Below the pieces are notes generated by a model. It saw only the letters and a list, made by a program, of their open reading frames with translations, did not search any database and was not told the DNA's origin. From contig CANMHB010000006.1 of assembly GCA_947497485.1 (NCBI GenBank), positions 1-64,000 on the forward strand: DNA of 64,000 nt, given 5' to 3'. Below, piece by piece: positions 26,208-34,302 of the stretch (within the stretch, counting starts at the first letter, position 1; each line of letters opens with the position of its first letter). This DNA comes from Flavobacteriales bacterium. Lineage in GTDB: Bacteria; Bacteroidota; Bacteroidia; Flavobacteriales_D; Crocinitomicaceae. The translations under genes were made by a program, and so were the position numbers.

Positions 26208-27319
26208 TAGGAGAACATATCACGCATTCTTCCAAAGAAGCCTTTTGATTTCGCATCTGCTCCAGGGATGAAATTCTCGCTTGTTTTCAGCTTCTCAACC
26301 AACTCACGTTCTTCCTTTGAAAGTTTTGTTGGTGTATAAATATTGATATGAACAAACTGATCACCAGTTGAATAGCCTTGTAAACTAGGTAAGCCTTTTC
26401 CTCTCAAACGAAGCACTTTACCACTTTGTGTTCCTGGATCAATTTTAATTTTCGCTTTTCCTGAAATGGTTGGAACTTCGATTGAATCACCCAAAACAGC
26501 ATCTGCAAAATTAATTACAGCGTCGTAGTGAACATTATCTCCATCACGACGCAATTCTGGATGTTCGGCTTCTTCAATTTGCACAATTAAATCACCTGCA
26601 ACGCCATTGAAAGGACCAGCATTTCCTTTTCCTTGAAAACTCAATTGAATCCCCTCGTCCACCCCTGCAGGAATGTCGATTTCAATAACGTCTTCTTGTC
26701 TTTTCAATCCTTGCGCATCTGCGTCTGCCGGTTTTTTGTCGATCATTTTTCCTGCACCCTGACATACATGGCAAGTCGATTGGGTTTGCATTGCTCCCAA
26801 AAATGTTTGAGCAACACGTGTTATTCTTCCACTTCCATTACACGTTTGGCAATTTTTGAAGGTAATTCCTTCGGCATTAACCAATTTGTTGACCTTGATT
26901 TTCTTTTTAACCCCTGTTGCGATTTCTTCTAAAGTGAGTTTCATTTTAACTCGAAGGTTCGTTCCTTTAACGACTCTGGATCCACCGCGACTACCACCAA
27001 AACTTCCTCCACCTCCAAAAGCGCTTCCAAAAATATCTCCGAACTGAGAGAAAATGTCGTCCATGTTCATGCCTCCTCCGAAGCCACCCTGTCCCATCCC
27101 TGCATGTCCGAAACGATCGTACTGTGCTCGCTTTTCAGAATTACTTAAAACTTCGTATGCTTCAGCAGCTTCCTTAAACTTCTCTTCAGCTTCAGAGTCA
27201 CCTGGATTTTTATCTGGGTGATACTTCAAAGCCATTTTACGATAAGCCTTTTTAATTTCGGCTTCATCAGCATTTTTTGGAACTCCTAAAATTTCGTAAT
27301 AATCTCTTTTCTGACTCAT
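26207..27319 (-). CDS. dnaJ: Chaperone DnaJ (Hsp40), reduced zinc-finger type
   Basis: The 370-residue co-chaperone stimulates DnaK ATPase and delivers clients. The J domain has YHPDKNPGD (HPD), followed by a Gly/Phe-rich linker with [13 protein letters not shown]. The central region shows only two CxxCxGxG repeats (CQTCNGSG and CHVCQGAG) where E. coli-type DnaJ has four, so only one zinc site is expected; the linker between them is short. The C-terminal client-binding domains are complete. grpE lies 16 nt upstream in the same transcript. Confidence 0.95.
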   Translation of the reverse strand: MSQKRDYYEILGVPKNADEAEIKKAYRKMALKYHPDKNPGDSEAEEKFKEAAEAYEVLSNSEKRAQYDRFGHAGMGQGGFGGGMNMDDIFSQFGDIFGSAFGGGGSFGGSRGGSRVVKGTNLRVKMKLTLEEIATGVKKKIKVNKLVNAEGITFKNCQTCNGSGRITRVAQTFLGAMQTQSTCHVCQGAGKMIDKKPADADAQGLKRQEDVIEIDIPAGVDEGIQLSFQGKGNAGPFNGVAGDLIVQIEEAEHPELRRDGDNVHYDAVINFADAVLGDSIEVPTISGKAKIKIDPGTQSGKVLRLRGKGLPSLQGYSTGDQFVHINIYTPTKLSKEERELVEKLKTSENFIPGADAKSKGFFGRMRDMFS

Positions 27320-27335
27320 AAAAATTTATCAACGT

Positions 27336-27881
27336 TTATTGTCCAACGACAACTTTAGCAAATCGTATAACTTTGTCATTCAAGTAATAACCCTTTTCTA
27401 CATCATCTATAACTTTACCTTTCTGTTCTTCCTCAGAAACTGGAATATTGGCAATTGCTTCATGTAATTCACTATCGAATACTTCACCTTTGGCGTTCAT
27501 AACTTTCAAACCCTTTGCATCTAAAATCGATTTGAATTTATTCTGAATTAAAACAAATCCTTCTTTTAGAACCTCAGCATCAGTTACTTGGTCATTATTT
27601 GAAATCGCACGATCAAAATCATCCAAAACAGGTAGAAGATCTTTTAGCAAGCCTGCATTAGCCGAACTAATTACGTCTAATCGTTCTTTATTTGATCTTC
27701 TTCTAAAGTTTTCAAATTCTGCGTATAATCGAATGAATCGATCATTCAATTCCGCATATTTTTCTTCTGCAGTTGGCTCTGAACTTACCTGCTCCTGATT
27801 TTCAACCTGTTCTCCACCCTGCTCATTGGAATTTTCTTGAGCATTTGATTCTTCGTTTAGTTCTTCGTTTTCTGTAGACAT
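27336..27881 (-). CDS. grpE: Nucleotide exchange factor GrpE
   Basis: GrpE releases ADP from DnaK. The 181-residue product has an acidic Glu/Gln-rich N-terminal tail, the long coiled coil (YAELNDRFIRLYAEFENFRRRSNKE is split by family-typical RLYAEFENFRRR), and a C-terminal beta domain with LHEAIANIP and KGYYLNDKVIRFAKVVV. It is the first gene of the operon leading to dnaJ. A TATCTTTG promoter box lies about 28 nt upstream of the ATG. Confidence 0.95.
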   Translation of the reverse strand: MSTENEELNEESNAQENSNEQGGEQVENQEQVSSEPTAEEKYAELNDRFIRLYAEFENFRRRSNKERLDVISSANAGLLKDLLPVLDDFDRAISNNDQVTDAEVLKEGFVLIQNKFKSILDAKGLKVMNAKGEVFDSELHEAIANIPVSEEEQKGKVIDDVEKGYYLNDKVIRFAKVVVGQ

Positions 27882-27908
27882 CTTGAATTAATTTGACTCA
27901 TTTGATTT

Positions 27909-27916
27909 CAAAGATA
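27909..27916 (-). promoter_or_regulatory. grpE promoter, -7 box TATCTTTG
   Basis: Read on the minus strand, the sequence is TATCTTTG, a full match to the TAnnTTTG -7 element of Bacteroidota housekeeping promoters. Transcription would start near 27902, giving a leader of about 20 nt before grpE. Three TGTCA pentamers lie further upstream (27943, 27957, 27975). A clear -33 TTTG at standard spacing was not found. Confidence 0.45.
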
Positions 27917-28041
27917 CTGCCAATGATTCGAATCAGACATGCTGTCACTTAATTTTTGTCAAAGTTTGTAAAAGTGTCAGTCTTTACAACTTTCAAGAAT
28001 TAATTTTGTTGAATATTATAAATAAAAAAATACGCAACAAA

Positions 28042-28764
28042 ATGTATTCGAACGAGTTTCAAGAAATAGTGAATTTCAGACGTTCAAATCGTGCTTTCGA
28101 TGCTAGAATCGAATTGCCAGATGATGTTATTCAAAAAAGTTTAGAGCGAGCCGTACTATCACCCAACAGCAGCAACATGCAACTTTGGGAATTCCATTGG
28201 ATAAAAACGAAAGTAGAACTTGAGAAATTCATTCCACTTTGTTTGAATCAGCAAGCGGCAAAAACGGCAAAAGGGATGGTGGTTTTTGTAACCCGAAAAG
28301 ATAAATGGCGGGAGCGAGCAAAATGGAATTATGAACGAGTTTTGGAAACCATTGATGGTGAGCCGAGTAAGCTTCAAAAGGGTGGTTTAGATTACTATAA
28401 AAAAGTAATGCCATTGCTTTATTCAAACGATCCTTTCGGATTTATGTCGTTGATACGCCGTTCAATCAGCTTTTTCATGGGTTTGAGAAAACCATTTTTT
28501 AGAACAGGAGGAAGTGCTAACCAACGGATCATGGTTCACAAATCCTGTGCTTTGGCTGCTCAAACGTTTATGTTATCTATAGCCGCAGAAGGATTTCATT
28601 CTTGTCCGATGGAAGGATTTGATGAAAAAAGGGTTAAAAAAGCACTAAACTTGCCTCGCGGAGCAGAAATCAACATGATTATTTCATTTGGAAAAGGAAC
28701 CGAAGAAGGCATCTGGGGTCCGCGGTTTAGAGTTCCGAATAAGGAAGTGATAATTTACCATTAG
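28042..28764 (+). CDS. Nitroreductase family protein
   Basis: The 240-residue product shows an N-terminal NFRRSNRAFD, then SPNSSNMQLWEFHW (FMN-binding loop), and a C-terminal CALAAQTFMLSIAAEGFHSCPMEGFD and FGKGTEEGIWGPRFR. This matches FMN-dependent nitroreductase/oxidoreductases. The substrate is unknown. The ATG at 28042 is preferred over an upstream in-frame TTG (28006). It is divergent from grpE and shares a 160-nt intergenic region with it. Confidence 0.88.
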   Translation: MYSNEFQEIVNFRRSNRAFDARIELPDDVIQKSLERAVLSPNSSNMQLWEFHWIKTKVELEKFIPLCLNQQAAKTAKGMVVFVTRKDKWRERAKWNYERVLETIDGEPSKLQKGGLDYYKKVMPLLYSNDPFGFMSLIRRSISFFMGLRKPFFRTGGSANQRIMVHKSCALAAQTFMLSIAAEGFHSCPMEGFDEKRVKKALNLPRGAEINMIISFGKGTEEGIWGPRFRVPNKEVIIYH

Positions 28765-28768
28765 ATCA

Positions 28769-28810
28769 TTTTTTCGTTCGAATTTGTTTTTAAATCGAAA
28801 AACGAAAAAA
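28769..28810 (+). terminator. AT-rich hairpin after the nitroreductase gene
   Basis: TTTTTTCGTT (28769-28778) is the exact reverse complement of AACGAAAAAA (28801-28810), with a partly paired CGAATTT/AAATCG core between. It begins 4 nt after the stop codon. It lacks a long trailing T tract, so it may end transcription weakly or protect the 3' end. Confidence 0.4.
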
Positions 28811-28914
28811 TTTACAGAAGTTTCGAAATAAATACTATTTCAAAAAACTTTGTAACGTTCTGAATTTTCTGAATTTATTTCATATGATTAAACAACTACC
28901 TAAATTTTTATGTC

Positions 28915-29865
28915 ATGAAAGTAAAATGGTTGGTTGTATTATCGATTTATTCATCGAATAATTTTTTCTCTCAAGTTTCGGAAGCTTATGTAATGGAAAC
29001 CCTTAGGAAATATTCTCCATCATCTTATTTTATTGTTTATCAGTTCAAAGTAAATGGAAATTCCATTTCATACGACAATTCATCAACTAGTTCTTCCATG
29101 GAACATCTAAAGTACTGTATTTTATCTGACACAAAGAGTTTTCTGTCTTCAATTTCAACAACAGTTCATGAAACTACCCACGCCTTAGATTCCCAAATTC
29201 CTTATATGTTTGCAAAACAAGGTATATTTAGCTTTGACAACCGTGGTCACGAAGGTTTTATTTTTGATCAGAACTATAAATTAGCCTATTCTTACTCTGA
29301 AAAATCTTTTTTTCAAAGTAGAGAACTTGCAAAGGTCATACCCCTAAATCTTAGAACATTTCGTTATGATACTTACATTGAATCAAAATCGAATATTCAA
29401 TCTACCCAGAGTAATGGAGTTATTGGATTGATGGAAGAATTTAATGCCTATTACCATGGATCCAAAGTAGAATATGATCTTCTACCTGTATACAAAGAAG
29501 TGTATGGGAACAATTTTCTTTGGTCATGGTCGTCTAATTTTACTTCAAATGCTGACGCTTTCTATGAATTTGATTTTTGGATAAAAGAATACCTACTTTT
29601 TTGTAAGACTCATAACCCAAAATTATATGATGCACTTTCCAAGGACGAAAACTTTAAGACCATTTACAAAAATATCAGATCTAGATTCAGCGACTTGATT
29701 TTACAATACGAAAAAAAATATGACGAATTCAATACTTTGGCTCAAAAGTCAAAAGAATACATTTACAGTTCGAAAAAACACTCAGAATCTATTTACCGAA
29801 TTTTATCAGAGCAAATAAAATCTAGCAGATATGCAGAAATTGAACGGATTTTTTTGAATTATTAA
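28915..29865 (+). CDS. Putative secreted zinc-metallopeptidase-like protein (HExxH)
   Basis: The 316-residue product begins with a probable signal peptide (cleavage near NNFFSQ, about 20). It carries a VHETTHALD segment whose HETTH (85-89) fits the HExxH zinc-binding motif, and GLMEEFNAYYHG at about 171-182 supplies a Glu that could be the third ligand as in gluzincins. The C-terminal third is charged and helical. No named family was recognised, so protease activity is an inference from the motif only. It overlaps the convergent MORN-like gene by 4 nt. Confidence 0.65.
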   Translation: MKVKWLVVLSIYSSNNFFSQVSEAYVMETLRKYSPSSYFIVYQFKVNGNSISYDNSSTSSSMEHLKYCILSDTKSFLSSISTTVHETTHALDSQIPYMFAKQGIFSFDNRGHEGFIFDQNYKLAYSYSEKSFFQSRELAKVIPLNLRTFRYDTYIESKSNIQSTQSNGVIGLMEEFNAYYHGSKVEYDLLPVYKEVYGNNFLWSWSSNFTSNADAFYEFDFWIKEYLLFCKTHNPKLYDALSKDENFKTIYKNIRSRFSDLILQYEKKYDEFNTLAQKSKEYIYSSKKHSESIYRILSEQIKSSRYAEIERIFLNY

Positions 29866-30776
29866 TATTCTTCACAGCTACCGCTGCATTTTAGGAGTTT
29901 ACCCATATTAAATGAGCCTTTTCCTTTAAATTCTGAGCTATCTTCACTGAAAAATATGAATTCACCCTGCTTTTGATTATTTAAATAATTTCCAATTGAA
30001 AGAATTCCTCCCGTGTAACTATTTGTAATCCATTTTCCATTTTTCTTGCCTTTTGCCATTTCACCGAAAGAACTAATATACCCCCCTTCATTTGAATTTA
30101 TCATAAGTCCTGTTTCAAAACCATTTTTGAAATACCCTAAGAAATAAAAACATGCACCCATTTCATTTAAGTAACATACTCCACTAAAGGGGGTTCGGTT
30201 CTTATTAAAAATTCCATTTTTTATATTAAAATCCTCATTATTTCCATTACGACCATTTTTATCAATCAATTCAGTACCTAATTCTGAAGAAGAATTAAAA
30301 ACAAACACTCCTCGATTATAGCACACCTCAGATTCCTGAATTGCAATTTTATTTTTGGAGTACAACATTTTACCATTTAAATAGATATAATAATCACTAA
30401 TTTGACCATAATTATCCTCATTTGAAATATCTGAGTTACAGCTAATCAAAATTCCTGACATTAAACCATTTTTTAATTCACCAATAACAACAATTCTTTT
30501 GTCTATCACTTGATAAAAAACACCTGAATATGGTATGCCATTTTGATAAATAACATTTTCAAAGTTGGCCGCTTTAAAATTCATTTTACCATAATGATTA
30601 CCTTTATCATCAAATAGATATCTCTTCGATGATTCCATAGGTCCATTCAATGAATAAAATCCATTTTCGTGAAGATCATAATCTGATTGAGAATAGCAAT
30701 AATTACAACACAAATAAATTATGGAAAAGAGCTTCCATTTCCTAAAAAAATTAAATGATATTAGCTTTACTTTCAT
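29862..30776 (-). CDS. Secreted MORN/YwqK-like repeat protein
   Basis: After a signal peptide ending near CNYCYSQ (about 30), this 304-residue product consists of loosely repeated beta strands of the MORN-variant type, such as GKKNGKWI, GILSIGNYLNNQKQGEF and GYFKNGFETGLMI. Such repeats occur in many Bacteroidota secreted proteins of unknown role. The C terminus has a Cys pair (KCSGSCEEY). It converges with, and overlaps by 4 nt, the HExxH gene; whether the two work together is unknown. Confidence 0.65.
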   Translation of the reverse strand: MKVKLISFNFFRKWKLFSIIYLCCNYCYSQSDYDLHENGFYSLNGPMESSKRYLFDDKGNHYGKMNFKAANFENVIYQNGIPYSGVFYQVIDKRIVVIGELKNGLMSGILISCNSDISNEDNYGQISDYYIYLNGKMLYSKNKIAIQESEVCYNRGVFVFNSSSELGTELIDKNGRNGNNEDFNIKNGIFNKNRTPFSGVCYLNEMGACFYFLGYFKNGFETGLMINSNEGGYISSFGEMAKGKKNGKWITNSYTGGILSIGNYLNNQKQGEFIFFSEDSSEFKGKGSFNMGKLLKCSGSCEEY

Positions 30777-30837
30777 ATTTCTATTTTAAGAACGAAAGTA
30801 AAAAAATTATTTTAGGACTTCGAGTATTTTATGAATA

Positions 30838-33258
30838 TTACTTTTTGGCTCTTTTGGCAGCAAACTCCAAAATAATTCCAATTGTTGGCTGAACAATTCC
30901 ACTTGTGTTTTCGATCAACTTTGTTTTGTAACGTGTCGGATCGTTAGGATCCGTAATTGGAACACCATTTGAATCTTTTTCAACCAAAAGAATAGGAGCA
31001 ACCTTGGTCTTATAGCCATAAAGATTTTGTATATCAAGATAAAAGTTCATGGAAAATTTTTCAAGAAATATCTTTTTATCTACTCGAACATTCAATTGAT
31101 GAAATGCAGCTTCTCGCTCCGTGTTTAACTGATTGTAATCGAGTAAACCTAGACCATTGATATCCCAATTCTGTTTTAAACTTGAAGTTGGTATATCGTA
31201 TGGCGTGTAGGGAGAGCCACCCGAATAAAGCCATCTGAAACCAAATTGCCAACCTTTCTTGAATATTTTACCACCAGTAAATGAAACGATATGTTTACTA
31301 TCCCATGATGTTGGAACATAACTACCATTTTTATCTTTAAATTCAGAGTTTACAAATGTGTACGCTAAAATTGCGTAGTATCCTTTGAACATTTTCTGTT
31401 GATAAAGAAATTCAAAACCATAAGTTCTGCCCTCAGAAATCGATTTGACAGCCTCATTTCCAACAACGCCGAAGTCTGAACCAACGTTTGCCAAAGAAAG
31501 TGAATCCTTGATTGAAAAAGGATAGTTTTGATAATTCTTGAAGAATCCTTCCAAAGTGAATCGTGCATTGAATTTGGATAAATACTCTGTACCGAAAACA
31601 AAATGATCCGCTGAAATATATTTTAAGTCATTTCCCTTATTTACAAGCGTACCATTTGCATCGCGGTATCCTAAAATGGTGTAAGAAGGTAATTGGTGAT
31701 ATCGAGAAATATTACCATTTATCGCCCATTGTTCGTTCAATCGATAATTCAAAGAAAAACTAGGCGATAGCTGATTCATCGGGTTCATCAAGCTTTTGGA
31801 ATAATTTGAAAAATCTGTTCTTAAACCGAAAGAAAGATTTAAACGCTCATTATAAAATCCTTTACTCAATTGACCAAACAAAGCCATTTTACTCAAAAAC
31901 AAATTGGATTCAAAATCGATTTCAACGGGGAAACCTTGGACTGTGATGTTATTGTATGTGGAATTAAAATATCGTGCATATTCATACCCGAAACCAGTAT
32001 TTAAACGCCAACCATTTTTAGTGTAAGTATGCTCAAATCGAAATTTATTTTCTGCTTCAAAAGACTTATAATTGAGAAGTAAATTTTCAGGTGTTTCAAT
32101 TAAATTTTTGTAACGAGTGGAAGTATTATTGAGCATATTGCGACTTACAACAATATTCTGATATGAATTTTTCGAGTAATGTACCCAATTGACGCCAACG
32201 GTATAGTTCCATTGATTTTGAATAGGTAAATTATTTAGAATAAAACTATTGTATTCTCGTTGAGAAGAGTCAGTTACTTTGTCATTAACCTTTTGATAAA
32301 GTTGAAACAAATCGATTGCTCCAAGACCAATAAACGTTACTTTATTTTTATCATTCACGTTGAGATTAACTTTGTATTGAAAGTCATTGTACTCTGGTAA
32401 AATTGGAAGTTTTAGTGCAGTAAATAAAAATTGCAAGTAGGATTTTCGCGCAGAAAAAATAAAATCAGCTTTTTTTCCTAAAGGGCCATCAAATGTCAAT
32501 GCGATATCGCTAGATCCTAAGGCAAAATTCGTAATCAAGGCATCTTTATTTCCATCTTTTTGTTTAAACGATAAAACTGAACTCAATCCATTAGCACGAT
32601 TTGCTGGAAAAGCACCAGAATAAAAATCAACCTCACGAATAAAATTCACATTCAGTAAACCAACTGGACCACCGCTACTTCCTTGCGTAGCAAAGTGATT
32701 GATATTTGGAACTTCAATTCCATCCAAATAGAATTTATTCTCACCTGGTGAGCCTCCTCGAATAATAATATCATTTCTAAATGTTGCTCGCGAAGCAACT
32801 CCAGGAAGGGCAGCAATTACCTTACTTACATCTCTTCCTGCTCCTGGAAGACGCTCAATTTCCGTTGAATTAAGCGTTTTTAAAGAAACAGGAGACTCTG
32901 TTTTCCGGATAAACGGACTTGCTTTTACAACTACCTCCTTATTTTCTAAAACGAACACCTCCATCGCAAAATCCAAATCAACTGAACGAGCATTGGTGAC
33001 AGTAATTTCATTAAAAATCAACTCGCGATATCCAGGTGCCGTTGCTTTGAATGAATAAACTCCTGGTGGAATGCTTGTAAATTCATACAAACCATTATCA
33101 TCAGAAATTGTCCCTTTGGTTAACTCAATAATTTGAATTTTAGCTTGGCCAATCGGCTCATTGTTTGATACGTTGTAAATTCTACCTTTAACCAAACCCG
33201 ATTGTGAGAATGCGAGTAAATTGATTGTGAAAAAAGTAATTGTAAAAAGTGATTTCAT
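30838..33258 (-). CDS. TonB-dependent receptor with CarboxypepD_reg-like domain
   Basis: The 806-residue outer-membrane protein has a signal peptide (about 1-18), a CarboxypepD_reg-like domain at about 20-110 (VKGRIYNVSNNEPIGQAKI, LVYEFTSIPPG-type turn), and a plug domain at about 120-240 (GRDVSKVIAALPGVA, IIIRGGSPGENKFYLDGIEVP). The rest is a 22-strand-type barrel ending in PTIGIILEFAAK. No SusD partner is adjacent, so it belongs to the non-SusCD TonB receptors. The substrate is unknown. Confidence 0.92.
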   Translation of the reverse strand: MKSLFTITFFTINLLAFSQSGLVKGRIYNVSNNEPIGQAKIQIIELTKGTISDDNGLYEFTSIPPGVYSFKATAPGYRELIFNEITVTNARSVDLDFAMEVFVLENKEVVVKASPFIRKTESPVSLKTLNSTEIERLPGAGRDVSKVIAALPGVASRATFRNDIIIRGGSPGENKFYLDGIEVPNINHFATQGSSGGPVGLLNVNFIREVDFYSGAFPANRANGLSSVLSFKQKDGNKDALITNFALGSSDIALTFDGPLGKKADFIFSARKSYLQFLFTALKLPILPEYNDFQYKVNLNVNDKNKVTFIGLGAIDLFQLYQKVNDKVTDSSQREYNSFILNNLPIQNQWNYTVGVNWVHYSKNSYQNIVVSRNMLNNTSTRYKNLIETPENLLLNYKSFEAENKFRFEHTYTKNGWRLNTGFGYEYARYFNSTYNNITVQGFPVEIDFESNLFLSKMALFGQLSKGFYNERLNLSFGLRTDFSNYSKSLMNPMNQLSPSFSLNYRLNEQWAINGNISRYHQLPSYTILGYRDANGTLVNKGNDLKYISADHFVFGTEYLSKFNARFTLEGFFKNYQNYPFSIKDSLSLANVGSDFGVVGNEAVKSISEGRTYGFEFLYQQKMFKGYYAILAYTFVNSEFKDKNGSYVPTSWDSKHIVSFTGGKIFKKGWQFGFRWLYSGGSPYTPYDIPTSSLKQNWDINGLGLLDYNQLNTEREAAFHQLNVRVDKKIFLEKFSMNFYLDIQNLYGYKTKVAPILLVEKDSNGVPITDPNDPTRYKTKLIENTSGIVQPTIGIILEFAAKRAKK

Positions 33259-33300
33259 TTAATTTGTTTAGGAATCTAAACATCAAAATTAAACAAATGT

Positions 33301-33864
33301 TCAATTTTCAATAGAGGAAAGAAAATTCGCCAAGATTTGTTTACCAAATGGCGTCATAATAGACTCAGGATGAAATTGTACACCATACATTTTATCTTGT
33401 GGGAATTCCATAGCCATTAAAACTCCAGAACTGCTCACCGCACTTATTTTCTTATCTAAACGATCATCGACCATCCAAGAATGATATAGACCAACTTCAA
33501 GTTGATCAGGCAACCCTTTAAAAAGGAGATTTTTTGACAATACATTTATGGTTTCAGAAACTCCATGCTTTACTTGTTTTTGATTTTTCAATTCATAACC
33601 TAAATATTGTGCAATTCCTTGAAATCCCAAACAAATTCCCAAGACAGGTATTTTACCTCTAGACAATTCTAGTATCTTGAACAAGTTTTGCTTTTCTTTT
33701 GGAAGCCCTGGACCTGGAGATAGTATGATAGCATTAAAATCTGTGAAGTCTGAAAATACAATTTTATCCTCTAAAATTACAGACACTTCACAATCAAGAC
33801 CTTCTAAAAAGTGCACTAAATTGTAGGTAAAGGAATCATAAAAATCTACCACAAGTACTTTCAC
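33301..33864 (-). CDS. Glutamine amidotransferase, anthranilate/aminodeoxychorismate synthase component II
   Basis: The product (188 aa from a GTG start) is a class I glutamine amidotransferase of the TrpG/PabA type: VLVVDFYDSFTYNLVHFLE at the N terminus, LSPGPGLP, the catalytic Cys in GICLGFQGI, and the His-Glu pair in GVQFHPES. It supplies ammonia to a chorismate-using partner. It is not next to trp genes, so the folate (PabA) role is slightly favoured. The GTG at 33864 fits the family start; an ATG at 33903 would add 13 unusual residues and nearly abut ridA. Confidence 0.88.
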   Translation of the reverse strand: MKVLVVDFYDSFTYNLVHFLEGLDCEVSVILEDKIVFSDFTDFNAIILSPGPGLPKEKQNLFKILELSRGKIPVLGICLGFQGIAQYLGYELKNQKQVKHGVSETINVLSKNLLFKGLPDQLEVGLYHSWMVDDRLDKKISAVSSSGVLMAMEFPQDKMYGVQFHPESIMTPFGKQILANFLSSIEN

Positions 33865-33918
33865 TTGACACGAATTTTGTTTCTTTGCAAAAATAGAAAA
33901 CATTCTTGATCGAATCCT

Positions 33919-34302
33919 ATGTCTAAGAAAGCAATACAAATTCCCAATGCACCTGCTCCAGTTGGCCCATATAGTCAAGCAATTTTATCAGGCAACACTT
34001 TATATGTGAGTGGTCAAATACCATTGAATCCTGAAACTGGTAAACTTGAAATTGACACGATTGAAACGGCAACAAATCGCGTTCTTAGTAACATTGGAAA
34101 ATTGTTAGAAGCTGCCGGATTTAACTTTGATGAAGTGGTAAAATGTTCCATCTTTTTGAAGGATCTGAATGACTTTGCAGTTGTAAACGGAATTTATGCT
34201 TCTTATTTCCAAGGGGTTCCACCCGCCAGAGAAACAGTACAAGTAGCAAGATTACCTTTGGATGTAAACATCGAAATTTCTTGCATTGCAGTTAAAAACT
34301 AA
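33919..34302 (+). CDS. ridA: RidA family enamine/imine deaminase
   Basis: This 127-residue protein hydrolyses reactive enamines and imines such as 2-aminoacrylate. Landmarks are APAPVGPYSQAI, LYVSGQIPLNPETG, the conserved Arg region PPARETVQVARLP, and EISCIAVKN at the C terminus. The stop overlaps the ATG of the glycosyltransferase gene (TAATG), so the two are probably cotranscribed. Confidence 0.94.
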   Translation: MSKKAIQIPNAPAPVGPYSQAILSGNTLYVSGQIPLNPETGKLEIDTIETATNRVLSNIGKLLEAAGFNFDEVVKCSIFLKDLNDFAVVNGIYASYFQGVPPARETVQVARLPLDVNIEISCIAVKN

